Shown here: in pieces, positions 1 to 10,554 of the stretch | How the letters are laid out: each line of letters begins with the position of its first letter | Position numbering within the stretch: the first letter of the stretch is position 1 | NCBI RefSeq assembly: GCF_920987055.1 | Contig: NZ_CAKLBX010000001.1 | Coordinates: 978,501 to 1,042,500, forward strand | Source of the DNA: Novosphingobium sp. CECT 9465 | GTDB taxonomy: Bacteria; Pseudomonadota; Alphaproteobacteria; Sphingomonadales; Sphingomonadaceae | Length of the DNA: 64,000 bases | Reading direction: 5' to 3' | Translations under genes and position numbers: made by a program | Notes under the pieces: generated by a model | What the model was told of the DNA's origin: nothing | Database searches by the model: none | The model's input: only the letters and a program-made list of their open reading frames with translations

Positions 1-1422
1 TCAGCAGGCCTCGCACTTTGGACCAGTGATGAGGTTGCGCGCGCAACCGGCGGGCGGGCAAGCATTTCCTTTGCCGTGTCCGGCGTCGAAATCGACAGCC
101 GCGATGTGGTGGAAGGGGACCTGTTCTTTGCGCTGAAGGGCGAAAGTTCGGACGGACACCGCTATCTGGATGGTGCTTTCGGCAAAGGTGCGGCAGGGAC
201 CGTCGTCGAACACGCCTGTTTCGGTCCGCATGTGCTGGTTCCAGATACTTTCGCGGCGCTTGAGGCGCTGGCAAAAGCCGCGCGAAACCGGGTGGATGCG
301 GGCATTATCGGAGTCACCGGCTCAGCGGGCAAGACCGGGGTGAAGGAAGCGCTTTACGCCGCGCTCGACCGTTCGAGCCGGGGCCGCGCGCATCGTTCGG
401 TCAAGAGCTACAACAACCACGTCGGCGTTCCGCTCAGCCTGGCGCGGATGCCTGCTGCCACGCGCTTCGGCGTGTTCGAAATGGGCATGAACCATGAAGG
501 CGAACTGGCCGCTCTGACGCGGCTGGTTCGGCCGCATGTGGCGATAGTAACGACCATCGCACCTGCCCACATTGGTTATTTCAGTGGCGAAGAGGCGATT
601 GCCGACGCCAAGGGCGAAATTTTCGAGGGGCTGGAGCAGGGTGGCGTCGCCATTGTGCCCGCCGATAGTCCGCATTTCGAGCGGCTGCGCGCCAAGGCCG
701 CGCTTCACGCCGCGCGCGTCGTCAGCTTCGGCACCCATGCCGATGCCACCGTGCGCCTTCTGGATGCGGTTGCCGCTCCCGGCGGCGGTTCGCTGGTCAC
801 CGCCGATCTTGGCGGGCGCAAGGTGTGCTACACGATTGCACAGCCCGGCGCGCACTGGGTGCTCAATTCGCTGGCGGTGATGGCGGCGGTTGATGCCATC
901 GGTGGCGATCTGGGCGCGGCGGGGCTGGCTCTGGCGGAACTCGAAGGCCTTGCCGGGCGCGGTGCGCGGCACACGATTGCGGCGAGTGGCGGCGATGGTT
1001 CGGGCAAGGCGCTGCTGATCGACGAGAGTTACAACGCCAATCCCGCCTCTATGGCGGTCACGCTGCAACAGCTTGGGCAAACGCCAGCGACGCGTCGCGT
1101 GGCGATCCTTGGCGCGATGCGTGAACTGGGGGCCGAGGAGGCGCGCTATCATGCCGAACTCGCCGGGCCGGTTGCACAGGGCAAGGTTGATCGCCTGATC
1201 CTTGTCGGTGCCGAAATGGCGGCATTGGCGGACGCGCTGGGGAAAAATATGGGCACCTCGCTTGCCGCTGCGATCGATGTGGCGCATGTGCAAAACACGA
1301 AGGAAGCGCTCGATTGCCTTGCTGCAGACGGCGTGCGCGGGGGTGATGCCATCCTCGTAAAAGGGTCGAATTCGGTCGGACTGGGCGCTCTCGTGCGCGC
1401 CCTTACCGCCAGGGAACAATGA
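1..1422 (+). CDS. murF: UDP-N-acetylmuramoyl-tripeptide--D-alanyl-D-alanine ligase MurF (5' partial)
   Basis: Adds D-Ala-D-Ala to the UDP-MurNAc-tripeptide, the last cytoplasmic step of the peptidoglycan precursor pathway. The reading frame is open from base 1 (LALWTSDEVARATGG is a normal MurF N-terminus), so the gene enters from the left edge; the GTG at 76 is internal and not the start. 473 residues are visible. The Mur-ligase ATP loop GVTGSAGKT lies near base 310, and the central-domain ESYNANPASM motif near base 1023. The TGA stop is followed at once by the mraY ATG, so the two are probably translationally coupled. First visible member of the dcw operon. Confidence 0.96.
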   Translation, partial: SAGLALWTSDEVARATGGRASISFAVSGVEIDSRDVVEGDLFFALKGESSDGHRYLDGAFGKGAAGTVVEHACFGPHVLVPDTFAALEALAKAARNRVDAGIIGVTGSAGKTGVKEALYAALDRSSRGRAHRSVKSYNNHVGVPLSLARMPAATRFGVFEMGMNHEGELAALTRLVRPHVAIVTTIAPAHIGYFSGEEAIADAKGEIFEGLEQGGVAIVPADSPHFERLRAKAALHAARVVSFGTHADATVRLLDAVAAPGGGSLVTADLGGRKVCYTIAQPGAHWVLNSLAVMAAVDAIGGDLGAAGLALAELEGLAGRGARHTIAASGGDGSGKALLIDESYNANPASMAVTLQQLGQTPATRRVAILGAMRELGAEEARYHAELAGPVAQGKVDRLILVGAEMAALADALGKNMGTSLAAAIDVAHVQNTKEALDCLAADGVRGGDAILVKGSNSVGLGALVRALTAREQ

Positions 1423-2487
1423 ATGCTCTACCTGCTGGCGCAATGGCTTCAATTTGAGGGATTCAGCAACCTCATCCGCTACCAGACGTTTCGTGCCGGG
1501 ACGACACTGGTAACCGCGCTGGTGATCGGCCTGATCATCGGGCCGCGCTTCATCAACATGCTGCGTGTGCGCCAGGGCAAGGGCCAGCCGATCCGCGAAG
1601 ACGGGCCGCAAACCCACCTTGCCAAGCGCGGTACGCCGACGATGGGCGGGCTGATGATCGTCACCGCGCTCACCCTGTCGCTGATGCTGTGGGTCGATGT
1701 CAGCAGCCGTCTGGTGTGGGCCTGCGTCGTGGTGACGCTCGGCTTCGGCCTGATCGGGTTTCTGGACGATTACGACAAGGTCACCAAGTATGCGCACAAG
1801 GGTGTGCCCGCCAAAGTGCGCCTTGCCGGGGAGTTCGTGGTCGCTGCCATCGCCGCGTGGCTGGCGGTGGGCGAGACCAACCTTTACGTCCCGGTGTTCA
1901 GCAATCTCTACATTCCGCTGGGACCGTTCTATTACCTGTTCGCGATCTTCGTGATCGTGGGGGCGGGCAACGCGGTGAACCTGACCGACGGTCTTGATGG
2001 GCTGGCGATCATGCCGGTCATCATCGCGGCGGGCACGTTCGCGATCATCGCCTATCTTGCCGGTCGAACGGACTTTGCCGACTATCTGGGCATTCCGCAT
2101 GTGAAGGGCGCGGGCGAACTGGCGATTTTCTGCGCGGCGATGATGGGGGCGGGCCTTGCCTTCCTGTGGTTCAATGCCCCGCCTGCCGCCGTGTTCATGG
2201 GGGATACCGGCAGCCTTGCCCTGGGCGGTGCGCTGGGCGTGATTGCGGTCGCCGCGCATCACGAAATCGTGCTGGCCATCGTCGGCGGTCTGTTCGTGAT
2301 GGAGGCGGTTTCGGTGATCGTGCAGGTCGCGGTCTACAAGCGCACCGGCAAGCGCGTGTTCCGCATGGCTCCGATCCACCACCACTTCGAACAACTCGGC
2401 TGGAAGGAATCGACCGTCGTCATCCGCTTCTGGATCGTGTCGATCGTGCTCGCCCTCGTCGGCCTAGCCACGCTGAAGGTGCGATGA
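1423..2487 (+). CDS. mraY: Phospho-N-acetylmuramoyl-pentapeptide transferase MraY
   Basis: Integral membrane enzyme that moves phospho-MurNAc-pentapeptide from UDP to undecaprenyl phosphate, making lipid I. 354 residues, a normal MraY length, with about ten hydrophobic segments. Visible family motifs are [28 protein letters not shown] and the C-terminal APIHHHFE. The ATG directly follows the murF stop. The 3' end overlaps murD by four bases (ATGA). Confidence 0.97.
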   Translation: MLYLLAQWLQFEGFSNLIRYQTFRAGTTLVTALVIGLIIGPRFINMLRVRQGKGQPIREDGPQTHLAKRGTPTMGGLMIVTALTLSLMLWVDVSSRLVWACVVVTLGFGLIGFLDDYDKVTKYAHKGVPAKVRLAGEFVVAAIAAWLAVGETNLYVPVFSNLYIPLGPFYYLFAIFVIVGAGNAVNLTDGLDGLAIMPVIIAAGTFAIIAYLAGRTDFADYLGIPHVKGAGELAIFCAAMMGAGLAFLWFNAPPAAVFMGDTGSLALGGALGVIAVAAHHEIVLAIVGGLFVMEAVSVIVQVAVYKRTGKRVFRMAPIHHHFEQLGWKESTVVIRFWIVSIVLALVGLATLKVR

Positions 2488-3815
2488 TCGTTTCGGCCGC
2501 CTTTGCGGGCAAGCGCCTTGCGGTGCTGGGCCTTGCGCGTTCGGGCGTGGCCAGCGTCGAAAGCCTGCTGGCGAGCGGCGCGCAAGTGACGGTGTGGGAC
2601 AGCCGCGAGGAACCCCGCGCCGCATTCGAAGGGCGGGCCGATATTGCCGATCCGCTCGCGATCGATCTTGCCGGATTCGATGGCGTGGTCGTCTCGCCGG
2701 GGGTTCCGCTGAACCGTCATCCGATTGCCGATCATGCCCGTGCTGCCGGAGTTCCGGTGATCGGCGATATCGAACTGTTCGCGCAGGCCCGCGTCGATCT
2801 TCCCCCGCACCGCGTCGTCGGGATTACCGGGACCAACGGCAAATCGACCACGACCATGCTGGTCCACCACATCTGCGCGGCTGCCGGCCTACCGGTGCGG
2901 CTGGGCGGCAACATCGGGCTGCCGATTCTGGCGCAGGACCCGCTGCCCCAAGGCGGGGTCTATGTGCTGGAACTATCGAGCTACCAGATCGATCTTACGC
3001 AAAGCCTTGCCTGCGATGTGGCCGCGCTGATCAACCTCAGCCCCGATCATCTTGACCGTTATGACGGGTTCGCGGGCTATGCCGCATCGAAGGCGCGGCT
3101 TTTCCAGATGCAGCGTCCCGATCAGCATGCCGTGTTCGGCTGCGGCGACGAACATACGCTGAAGATTGCGGGCGAGGCATCGGTCCGTCATGATGCTGGC
3201 ACAGTTCATGTGGTTGAGCCTGCCGGGTTGTCGGGGCAGACCGATTGGCCATCGCTGCAAGGCCCGCATAATCTTCAGAATGCTGCCATAGCGGTGGAAA
3301 TCGTGCGCCAGCTTGGCATTGGCGAGGATGTGTGGCGTCCCGCGCTCGCCAGTTTCGTCGGTTTGCCGCACCGCATGGAGCGTGTGGCCGAGGCGGACGG
3401 TGTGCTTTATGTAAACGACAGCAAGGCAACCAATCCTGCCTCTACCGCGCCCGCGCTGGGGGCCTATCCGCGCATTCACTGGATCGTGGGTGGCCTGCCC
3501 AAGAGCGACGATCTTGATGAATGCGTGCCCTATTTCGGGCATGTCGTCGCGGCTTATACCATTGGCGAGGCAGGGCCGCGCTTCGCCGAAACCCTTGATC
3601 CGGTCATGCCAGTCACGCGCAGCGAAATGTTGTGCGATGCAGTGCGGCAGGCGATGGACGCGGCGCGGCCGGGCGATGTCGTCATGCTTTCGCCCGCCTG
3701 CGCCAGCTTCGACCAGTTCCGCGATTTCGAGGCGCGCGGCGACAGCTTCCGCCAGATCGTCGAAGCCCTGATCGAGGATCGTGGCGCGCCCTGTCCGCCT
3801 GGTGCAGCCGCATGA
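2484..3815 (+). CDS. murD: UDP-N-acetylmuramoyl-L-alanine--D-glutamate ligase MurD
   Basis: Cytoplasmic ligase adding D-glutamate to UDP-MurNAc-L-Ala. 443 residues from the ATG overlapping the mraY stop; the frame is open further upstream but that stretch lies inside mraY and is not MurD-like. Motifs: N-terminal nucleotide-fold [15 protein letters not shown] loop [12 protein letters not shown], a [10 protein letters not shown] segment and [10 protein letters not shown] typical of the Mur ligase family. Its stop overlaps the ftsW start by four bases. Confidence 0.96.
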   Translation: MIVSAAFAGKRLAVLGLARSGVASVESLLASGAQVTVWDSREEPRAAFEGRADIADPLAIDLAGFDGVVVSPGVPLNRHPIADHARAAGVPVIGDIELFAQARVDLPPHRVVGITGTNGKSTTTMLVHHICAAAGLPVRLGGNIGLPILAQDPLPQGGVYVLELSSYQIDLTQSLACDVAALINLSPDHLDRYDGFAGYAASKARLFQMQRPDQHAVFGCGDEHTLKIAGEASVRHDAGTVHVVEPAGLSGQTDWPSLQGPHNLQNAAIAVEIVRQLGIGEDVWRPALASFVGLPHRMERVAEADGVLYVNDSKATNPASTAPALGAYPRIHWIVGGLPKSDDLDECVPYFGHVVAAYTIGEAGPRFAETLDPVMPVTRSEMLCDAVRQAMDAARPGDVVMLSPACASFDQFRDFEARGDSFRQIVEALIEDRGAPCPPGAAA

Positions 3816-5047
3816 GCACGACGCCCACGCCGACACGGCTTGTCACCACGACCATGCCTGAAGGCGGCGTCCGCGTGGTCGGGCATGGCGCGCGGTTCCG
3901 CCGCAGCCGCCGCAGCGAACTGCTGATCTGGTGGCGCGAGATCGACCGGGTGCTACTGGGCCTCATCCTGTTTCTGGTGGCCATCGGCACGATTGCCGTG
4001 GCAGCGGCATCGCCTGCCAGCGCGCACCGCTTGTCCACCTCCACCAAATCGCTGGGCGATCTGTATTTCTTCTGGATTCACTTGCGCTGGGTGGCGTTCG
4101 GGATGGTCGCGATGTTCTTTGCGTCCGTCCTGCCCAAGGAGGCCGCGCGGCGCGGCGCGATCATCCTCGCCGCGGCGATGGTGGTGGCGCTTGTGCTCGT
4201 CCCGCTGGTCGGCAGCGAGGTGAAGGGGGCCAAGCGGTGGCTGTGGATCGGGTTCAGCCTTCAGCCTTCGGAATTTCTCAAGCCCGGCTTCGCCATTGCG
4301 ATTGCATGGATACTGTCCTGGCGGGTCCGCGATCCCAATATCCCTGTGATCCCGATCACGTTGGCGATCATGGGGCTGGTCGGCGCACTATTGATGGCGC
4401 AGCCGGACTTTGGATCGACCGTGCTGTTCGGCGGGGTCTGGTTCGTGCTGGTGCTTCTTTCCGGCCTTTCGATCAACAAGGTGCTGTGGTCGATGGGCGG
4501 GGGCGTGCTGCTGGTGATCGCTGCGTACTTCCTTTATCCCAATGCCACGCACCGGATCGATGCGTTCATTTCGGGCGGCAGCGAATTCGATCAGGTCGAT
4601 CTTGCGATGCGGACACTGCTGAACGGTGGGTGGAGCGGGGCGGGGCTATGGCTTGGCAGCCGGAAGAATGCCCTGCCCGAAGCACACACCGACTATATCT
4701 TTTCGGTGATCGGTGAGGAATTCGGGCTGATTGCCTGCGCGGTGGTGGTCGTGGTCTATTGCGCTATCGCGTTGCGCGTGCTGATCCGCCTGCTCGATGA
4801 GGAAGATCTGTTCACGATCCTGGCGGCGGCGGGGCTTACCGCACAACTGGTCGGGCAGGCCTTCATCAACATTCTGGTGAACCTGCAACTCTTCCCCTCG
4901 AAAGGCATGACCCTGCCCCTGATCAGCTATGGCGGATCGTCCACCATTGCGCTGCTGCTGGGTGTTGGCCTGCTGCTGGCGATTACCCGCCGCAATCCTT
5001 TCCTGACGCGGGAAAAGTTCGACATTTCGGAACTGGTGCGCAAATGA
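3812..5047 (+). CDS. ftsW: Septal peptidoglycan glycosyltransferase FtsW (SEDS family)
   Basis: Polytopic SEDS-family membrane protein that polymerises lipid II at the septum with its class B PBP partner. 411 residues from the ATG that overlaps the murD stop; the start is set by that overlap. About 40 residues of basic cytoplasmic N-terminus precede the first membrane helix. The loop LPEAHTDYIFSVIGEE and the C-terminal LPLISYGGSS motif are diagnostic of FtsW/RodA proteins. Position between murD and murG is the normal dcw place for ftsW rather than rodA. Confidence 0.95.
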   Translation: MSTTPTPTRLVTTTMPEGGVRVVGHGARFRRSRRSELLIWWREIDRVLLGLILFLVAIGTIAVAAASPASAHRLSTSTKSLGDLYFFWIHLRWVAFGMVAMFFASVLPKEAARRGAIILAAAMVVALVLVPLVGSEVKGAKRWLWIGFSLQPSEFLKPGFAIAIAWILSWRVRDPNIPVIPITLAIMGLVGALLMAQPDFGSTVLFGGVWFVLVLLSGLSINKVLWSMGGGVLLVIAAYFLYPNATHRIDAFISGGSEFDQVDLAMRTLLNGGWSGAGLWLGSRKNALPEAHTDYIFSVIGEEFGLIACAVVVVVYCAIALRVLIRLLDEEDLFTILAAAGLTAQLVGQAFINILVNLQLFPSKGMTLPLISYGGSSTIALLLGVGLLLAITRRNPFLTREKFDISELVRK

Positions 5048-6225
5048 CAGGCAGCGTTTCCCGACATTATGTGCTGGCCGCTGGCGGCACGGGCGGTCAC
5101 CTGATCCCGGCGTTCGCGCTGGCGGTGGAGCTTGAGCGGCGCGGGCATCACGTTGCGCTGGTGACTGACGAGCGTGGCGCGAAAATTCCCGGCAAGCCCG
5201 ATTTCCTGCCCGCGCATGTTCTGCCCGCTGGCCGTCTCGGCAAGAACCCGGTGGCGCTGTGGAAGGGCTTGCGCGCAATTCTGCAAGGGCGCGCGATGGC
5301 GCTGCGCCTGTTCGAAAGCTTCCAGCCTTCGTGCGTGATCGGCTTTGGCGGCTATCCCGCGCTGCCCGCCTTGCTGGCGGCGCGCTCGGCAAAAATCCCG
5401 ACCGTCATTCACGAACAGAACGCCGTGCTGGGGCGGGTCAACCGCTTTCTGGCAAAGCGGGTGGATGTCATCGCAACCGCCTACGGGGAGGTTGAACGGC
5501 TTGATCCCAAGTTGTGGGGCAAAGTTCACCGCGTCGGAAATCCGGTGCGCCCGGAAGTTCTGGCGCTGCGTGGCGAGCCTTTCCCCGAATTCACCGAAGA
5601 CAGCCTGTTCCGTGTGCTGGTGACCGGCGGCAGCCAGGGCGCCTCGATCCTGTCCGAAGTTGTGCCCGATGGGCTTGCGATGCTTCCGCCTGCGCTGCGC
5701 CATCGTCTGCAAGTGACTCAGCAGTGCCGCCCGGAAGACCTTGAAGCCGTTCGCGCGCGTTATGCCGCACATGAAATCCCCGCCGAACTTGGCACCTACT
5801 TCGAGGACATGCAGGCGCGGCTTGCGGGTGCGCACTTGTTCATCGGCCGGGCGGGGGCATCGACCATCGCGGAATTGACCGCCGTGGGCCGCCCCGCGAT
5901 CCTGATCCCGCTGCCCATCGCAACGGACGATCATCAGGCCGCCAACACGCGCGAGATGGTGACCGCAGGCGGCGCGCGGGCGATCCGCCAGACCGGGTTC
6001 ACCCCCAAGGAACTTGCCAAGCAGATACAGACGATGGCCCAGCATCCCCATACTCTTGCCAACGCCGCCCATGCCGCATGGAACTGCGGCTTGCCCAACG
6101 CGGTCAGCGATCTTGCCGATCTGGTCGAAAGCTTCGGGGCGGAACCGATCATGGACGTGATGCGCGTCGATACCCGCGCGTCGGCTGCTTCCGGGGCTGC
6201 CTCCGGTCAGGAGCAACTGGCATGA
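5044..6225 (+). CDS. murG: UDP-N-acetylglucosamine--lipid I GlcNAc transferase MurG
   Basis: Peripheral membrane GT28 glycosyltransferase converting lipid I to lipid II. 393 residues, slightly longer than many homologues because of an Ala/Ser/Gly-rich C-terminal tail. The N-terminal [14 protein letters not shown] loop, [18 protein letters not shown] and the C-terminal [11 protein letters not shown] donor-binding motif are all present. Starts within the ftsW stop (ATGA overlap) and ends in a similar overlap with murC. Confidence 0.96.
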   Translation: MTGSVSRHYVLAAGGTGGHLIPAFALAVELERRGHHVALVTDERGAKIPGKPDFLPAHVLPAGRLGKNPVALWKGLRAILQGRAMALRLFESFQPSCVIGFGGYPALPALLAARSAKIPTVIHEQNAVLGRVNRFLAKRVDVIATAYGEVERLDPKLWGKVHRVGNPVRPEVLALRGEPFPEFTEDSLFRVLVTGGSQGASILSEVVPDGLAMLPPALRHRLQVTQQCRPEDLEAVRARYAAHEIPAELGTYFEDMQARLAGAHLFIGRAGASTIAELTAVGRPAILIPLPIATDDHQAANTREMVTAGGARAIRQTGFTPKELAKQIQTMAQHPHTLANAAHAAWNCGLPNAVSDLADLVESFGAEPIMDVMRVDTRASAASGAASGQEQLA

Positions 6226-7649
6226 AGGGCGTCGGCACCGAGATCGGGAAAATCCACTTTGTCGGAATCGGCGGCATTGGCATGTCCGGCATTGCCGAAG
6301 TCATGCACAACATGGGCTATGCGGTGCAGGGGTCGGACATGGCGGAAAGCTATGTCGTGGAAGGCCTGCGTTCGCGCGGGATCACCGTGATGATCGGCCA
6401 GCGCGCCGAAAACGTCGATGGCGTTGCCGTTGTCGTAACCTCGACTGCGGTGAAGCGCGACAATCCCGAAGTCGTCGCCGCGCTTGAAAACCGCATTCCG
6501 GTCGTCCGCCGCGCGGAAATGCTGGCCGAACTGATGCGGCTGAAAAGCACGGTTGCGGTGGCGGGAACGCATGGCAAGACCACCACCACCTCGATGATCG
6601 CCTGTCTGCTCGATGCGGGCGGCGTGGACCCGACCGTGATCAACGGCGGCATCATCAATTCCTATGGCTCCAACGCGCGCCTGGGCGATAGCGACTGGAT
6701 GGTGGTCGAGGCGGACGAGAGCGACGGATCGTTCCTGCGGCTCGACGGCACTTTGGCGGTCGTCACCAACATCGATCCCGAACACCTCGATCATTATGGC
6801 AGCTTCGACAAGGTGAAATCCGCCTTTGTCGAATTCATCGAGAACGTGCCGTTCTATGGCGCGGCCATGCTGTGCATCGATCATCCCGAAGTGCAGGCGA
6901 TCATCCCCAAGGTGCGCGACCGCCGCGTGGTGACGTACGGTTTTTCCGCGCAGGCCGATGTGCGGGGCGAGGCGGTAACGCCGATTCCGGGCGGCAACCG
7001 CTTCGATGTGCTGCTGCGCCAGCGCGATGGTTCGTTCCGGCGGATCGATGGTATCGAACTGCCGATGCCGGGCCGTCATAACGTGCAGAACGCGCTCGCC
7101 GCCGTGGCGGTCGCGGTGGAAATGGGCGTTTCGGATGATCTGGTCCGCACCGGCTTTGCCAAGTTCGGTGGGGTCAAGCGCCGGTTTACGAAGGTGGGCG
7201 AGGTTGGCGGTGCTACCGTGATCGACGATTATGGCCATCACCCGGTCGAAATCCGCGCCGTGCTTGCTGCTGCGCGCGAAGGTGTGCCCGTTACAGGATC
7301 GGGAGGCCGCGTGATTGCGGTCGTCCAGCCGCACCGCTTTACCCGGCTGCGCGATCATATGGAAGAATTTCAGGGCGCGTTCAACGATGCCGATGTGGTC
7401 TACGCCGCGCCAGTCTATGCTGCGGGCGAACAGCCGATTGCGGGCGTGGACAGCGCCACGATGGTCGAGGGCATCAAGGCGCGCGGCCACCGCAGCGCGC
7501 ACCTGATCGATGGTGCCGATGCACTGGCGAAGGAACTGGCGGGCACCGTGCAGCCGGGCGATATGGTCGTTTGCCTTGGCGCGGGCGATATCACCAAGTG
7601 GGCGGCCGGGCTGGCCGATGCGATCGCGCGCGAGAGGGCGGCGGCGTGA
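6222..7649 (+). CDS. murC: UDP-N-acetylmuramate--L-alanine ligase MurC
   Basis: First Mur ligase of the pathway, adding L-Ala to UDP-MurNAc. 475 residues from the ATG overlapping the murG stop, although the frame is open upstream inside murG. Motifs: [12 protein letters not shown] dinucleotide-like fold, ATP loop [22 protein letters not shown], and the C-terminal DDYGHHPVE typical of MurC. The last bases form a GTGA overlap with the likely murB start. Confidence 0.97.
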   Translation: MKGVGTEIGKIHFVGIGGIGMSGIAEVMHNMGYAVQGSDMAESYVVEGLRSRGITVMIGQRAENVDGVAVVVTSTAVKRDNPEVVAALENRIPVVRRAEMLAELMRLKSTVAVAGTHGKTTTTSMIACLLDAGGVDPTVINGGIINSYGSNARLGDSDWMVVEADESDGSFLRLDGTLAVVTNIDPEHLDHYGSFDKVKSAFVEFIENVPFYGAAMLCIDHPEVQAIIPKVRDRRVVTYGFSAQADVRGEAVTPIPGGNRFDVLLRQRDGSFRRIDGIELPMPGRHNVQNALAAVAVAVEMGVSDDLVRTGFAKFGGVKRRFTKVGEVGGATVIDDYGHHPVEIRAVLAAAREGVPVTGSGGRVIAVVQPHRFTRLRDHMEEFQGAFNDADVVYAAPVYAAGEQPIAGVDSATMVEGIKARGHRSAHLIDGADALAKELAGTVQPGDMVVCLGAGDITKWAAGLADAIARERAAA

Positions 7650-8620
7650 CGTTGAAGACACCACCCCCAACCCCCTCCTCTGAAGAGGAGGGGGCTTCCA
7701 CTCACCCCCTCCTCTTCAGAGGAGGGGGCCGGGGGGGGGTGTCTTCTGAAATCAGGGGCAAACTCACCCCCAACGCTCCGCTCGCTCCGCTGGTGTGGTT
7801 CAAATCCGGCGGCACGGCGGACTGGCTGTTCGAGCCGAAAGATGTGGCCGATCTCCAGCACTTCCTCGCCGGTCTTGCGCCGGATGTGCCGGTCATGGCA
7901 CTGGGTCTTGGCTCCAACCTGATCGTGCGCGATGGCGGGGTTCCGGGCGTGGTGATCCGGCTGGGCAAGGCTTTCGCGAAGGTCGAGAAAGTGGACGGGG
8001 TCACGCTCAACTGCGGCGGCGGGGCCAGCGGCATTCTGGTGTCCTCCACCGCGCGCGATCACGGCATCGCGGGGCTGGAATTCCTGCGCTCCATCCCCGG
8101 CACGGTCGGCGGGTTCGTGCGGATGAACGGCGGGGCTTACGGCCGCGAAGTGAAGGACGTGCTGGTCGATTGCGACGTGGTGATCCGCTCCGGTGAAATC
8201 GCCACGCTGCCGCTGTCGGAACTTGGCTATACTTATCGTCACTCCGATCTTGTCGATGGCTGCGTCGTTGTTGCCGCGCGGTTTCGCGGCGAACCCGGTA
8301 CGCCAGACGCCATTCAAGCCGAAATGGACCGCATCAGCGCCGCGCGTGAAGCCTCGCAGCCGCTGCGGTCAAAGACCGGCGGCTCCACGTTCAAGAACCC
8401 CGATGGCGCGCGCGCATGGGAACTGGTGGACAAGGCCGGTTGCCGGGGATTGACCATGGGTGGGGCGCAGGTCAGCGAGAAGCATACCAACTTCCTCATC
8501 AACACGGGCACCGCCACCAGCGCCGAGATCGAGGAACTGGGCGAGGAGGTGCGCCGCCGCGTGAAAGATCACGCAGGTGTGGACCTTGAATGGGAAATCA
8601 AAAGGATCGGCCGCAAGTGA
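7646..8620 (+). CDS. murB: UDP-N-acetylenolpyruvoylglucosamine reductase MurB, with a repeat-encoded N-terminal insertion
   Basis: FAD-dependent NADPH reductase that makes UDP-MurNAc. From the GTG overlapping the murC stop it has 324 residues. Motifs: [12 protein letters not shown] and [18 protein letters not shown] for FAD binding, GGSTFKNP and [18 protein letters not shown]. The first ~30 residues are not MurB-like: they are translated from a large palindromic repeat (7655-7745) in frame, giving a low-complexity Pro/Glu/Gly leader. A GTG at 7739 ([11 protein letters not shown]) is an alternative start that would bypass the repeat. The GTGA overlap style of the operon favours 7646. Confidence 0.93.
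   Translation: MTLKTPPPTPSSEEEGASTHPLLFRGGGRGGVSSEIRGKLTPNAPLAPLVWFKSGGTADWLFEPKDVADLQHFLAGLAPDVPVMALGLGSNLIVRDGGVPGVVIRLGKAFAKVEKVDGVTLNCGGGASGILVSSTARDHGIAGLEFLRSIPGTVGGFVRMNGGAYGREVKDVLVDCDVVIRSGEIATLPLSELGYTYRHSDLVDGCVVVAARFRGEPGTPDAIQAEMDRISAAREASQPLRSKTGGSTFKNPDGARAWELVDKAGCRGLTMGGAQVSEKHTNFLINTGTATSAEIEELGEEVRRRVKDHAGVDLEWEIKRIGRK
7655..7745. repeat. ~90-bp palindromic repeat element inserted in the 5' end of murB
   Basis: Two 24-base units (7671-7694 and 7705-7728) are exact reverse complements of one another and each is itself nearly palindromic (CCCCCTCCTC...GAGGAGGGGG). They are enclosed by shorter outer arms AAGACACC and GGTGTCTT. The whole can fold into one long hairpin or two small ones. 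The length keeps the murB frame open. It resembles REP/RPE-type palindromic repeats; the family is not identified. Confidence 0.85.
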
Positions 8621-9558
8621 CTCTCCCGAAACTCCACGTCGCAGTCCTTATGGGTGGCTGGTCGAGCGAGCGCCCGGTCAGCCTGATGTCGGGCGAGGGC
8701 GTGGCCAAGGCGCTTGAGTCCAAAGGCCATCAGGTAACGCGGATCGATATGGACCGTGATGTGGCCCTGCGTTTGGCTGAGGCCAAGCCTGACGTCGTGT
8801 TCAACGCGCTGCATGGCACGCCGGGCGAGGACGGCTCGATTCAGGGCCTGATGGATATCATGGGGCTGACCTATACGCATTCGGGCCTTGCCACCTCGGT
8901 CATCGCGATCGACAAGGAACTGACCAAGCAGGCGCTGGTGCCGCATGGCATTCCCATGCCCGGCGGACGGATCGTGAAGACGCAGGAACTCTACCGCGCC
9001 GATCCGCTGCCGCGACCTTATGTGCTCAAGCCGGTCAATGAAGGATCGTCGGTTGGCGTTGCCATCGTGACGGCGGATGGCAACTATGGCGATCCGATCA
9101 GCGCCGATGCCAAGGGGCCGTGGCAGGAATTCGACGAACTGCTGGCCGAACCGTTCATTCGCGGGCTGGAACTGACCACGGCGGTGATCGGTGATCGTGC
9201 CCTGCTGGTCACCGAACTCAAGCCCAAGTCCGGCTTCTACGATTTCGATGCCAAATATACCGAAGGCATGACCGATCACATCTGCCCGGCGCAGATTCCC
9301 GACGAGATCACCGAAGCCTGCAAGGACATCGCCCTGCGCGCGCACAGGCTGCTGGGCTGCAAGGGCACCAGTCGTTCCGATTTCCGCTGGGACGATCAAC
9401 AGGGGATCGAAGGGCTGTTCCTGCTGGAAGTGAACACCCAGCCGGGGATGACCCCGCTCAGCCTGGTGCCTGAACAGGCCAGAACGCTGGGCATGGATTA
9501 TCCCGATCTGGTCGAGGCGATCATCGCCGAAGCCATCAACGATGCCGGAAAGGGCTGA
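8617..9558 (+). CDS. ddl: D-alanine--D-alanine ligase Ddl
   Basis: ATP-grasp ligase making the D-Ala-D-Ala used by MurF. 313 residues if started at the GTG overlapping the murB stop ([21 protein letters not shown]). An in-frame ATG at 8590 would add nine residues and a longer overlap; I prefer 8617 because every preceding pair uses a 4-base overlap. Motifs: NALHGTPGEDGSIQG, YVLKPVNEGSSVGV, and the C-terminal LLEVNTQPGMTPLSLVPEQA. Confidence 0.94.
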   Translation: MTLPKLHVAVLMGGWSSERPVSLMSGEGVAKALESKGHQVTRIDMDRDVALRLAEAKPDVVFNALHGTPGEDGSIQGLMDIMGLTYTHSGLATSVIAIDKELTKQALVPHGIPMPGGRIVKTQELYRADPLPRPYVLKPVNEGSSVGVAIVTADGNYGDPISADAKGPWQEFDELLAEPFIRGLELTTAVIGDRALLVTELKPKSGFYDFDAKYTEGMTDHICPAQIPDEITEACKDIALRAHRLLGCKGTSRSDFRWDDQQGIEGLFLLEVNTQPGMTPLSLVPEQARTLGMDYPDLVEAIIAEAINDAGKG

Positions 9559-9563
9559 TCATC

Positions 9564-10544
9564 ATGGCGCAGACGATCAAGCGGGGCGGCAAGGGTGTGC
9601 GACGCGCGGCAGCCGCGCGCACGACGCAGCGCAAGGTCCAGACCGCGCGCCAGCAGACCGGCTCGATCCTTGACAGCGTGATGCGCTGGCTGCCGTTCAG
9701 CGAAGAGACGCTGCACCGGATCGTGATGACGCTGATTCTTGCGGTGGCGGCCGCGCTGGTATGGACCGTGGCGGTGATGGCCGGCATCCCGGCGCTGGCA
9801 TCCGAACAGGCAGCGCTGATCGCCTCGGATGCGGGCTTCAAGGTCAGCCATCTTGAGGTACGTGGCGTCAATCGCATGAACGAATTGAAGATCTACGAAC
9901 GCATCCTTGGCCAGAACGACCGGGCGATGACCACGCTGGATCTGGGTGGGTTGCGCGATGAACTGAACGAATTGCCATGGGTCAAGGACGCCCGCGTATC
10001 GCGCAAGCTGCCCGATACGCTGGTGATCGACATCGTCGAGCGCAGCCCCCACGCGGTGCTGCGCAAGCCCGACCGGATGGTGCTGATCGACGAGACCGGC
10101 GCCGAACTCGAACCGATCAAGCAGGATCGCGCCAAGGGCATGCTGGTGCTGGCGGGGCCGGGCGCGGGCAAGCGCGTCGAGGACCTTTCGCACCTGCTCG
10201 AAGCCGCGCCCGCGCTCAAGCCGCAAGTGTCCGAAGCCGAATGGGTCGGCAACCGCCGCTGGAACCTGACGTTCAAGACCGGGCAAGTGCTCGCCCTGCC
10301 CGAAGGTGACGACAAGGCGGCGGGCGCTTTGCTCAGCTTTGCACGGATGGACGGCGTCAATCGCCTGCTCGGCGGCAAGGTTGCCGCGTTCGACATGCGC
10401 GCGCCTGACCGCATCTATATGCGCGTACCTGGCCATGCCGATGAAGTTGCGGCTGAAAAGCGCGCGGCCGATCAGGCCAAGGCCGAGGCCAGGCGCGAAC
10501 GGGCCGCCGCGAAGTCCGCGTCCGCCAAATCAGACGAGGGTTGA
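9564..10544 (+). CDS. ftsQ: Cell division protein FtsQ
   Basis: Bitopic divisome protein linking early and late division proteins. 326 residues: a basic cytoplasmic N-terminus of about 55 residues, one membrane helix (VMTLILAVAAALVWTVAVMA), then a periplasmic POTRA domain beginning FKVSHLEVRGVNRM and the FtsQ beta domain (LPWVKDARVSRKLPDTLVI). The C-terminus is a charged Ala/Lys/Arg-rich tail. Lies between ddl and ftsA, its usual place. Confidence 0.94.
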   Translation: MAQTIKRGGKGVRRAAAARTTQRKVQTARQQTGSILDSVMRWLPFSEETLHRIVMTLILAVAAALVWTVAVMAGIPALASEQAALIASDAGFKVSHLEVRGVNRMNELKIYERILGQNDRAMTTLDLGGLRDELNELPWVKDARVSRKLPDTLVIDIVERSPHAVLRKPDRMVLIDETGAELEPIKQDRAKGMLVLAGPGAGKRVEDLSHLLEAAPALKPQVSEAEWVGNRRWNLTFKTGQVLALPEGDDKAAGALLSFARMDGVNRLLGGKVAAFDMRAPDRIYMRVPGHADEVAAEKRAADQAKAEARRERAAAKSASAKSDEG

Positions 10545-10554
10545 GCCAGGGATC

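Noticed and set aside
322..2394. 690-residue open frame on the reverse strand through murF/mraY
   Set aside because: His/Arg/Gln-rich shadow of two certain genes; no family pattern and typical of high-GC antisense frames.
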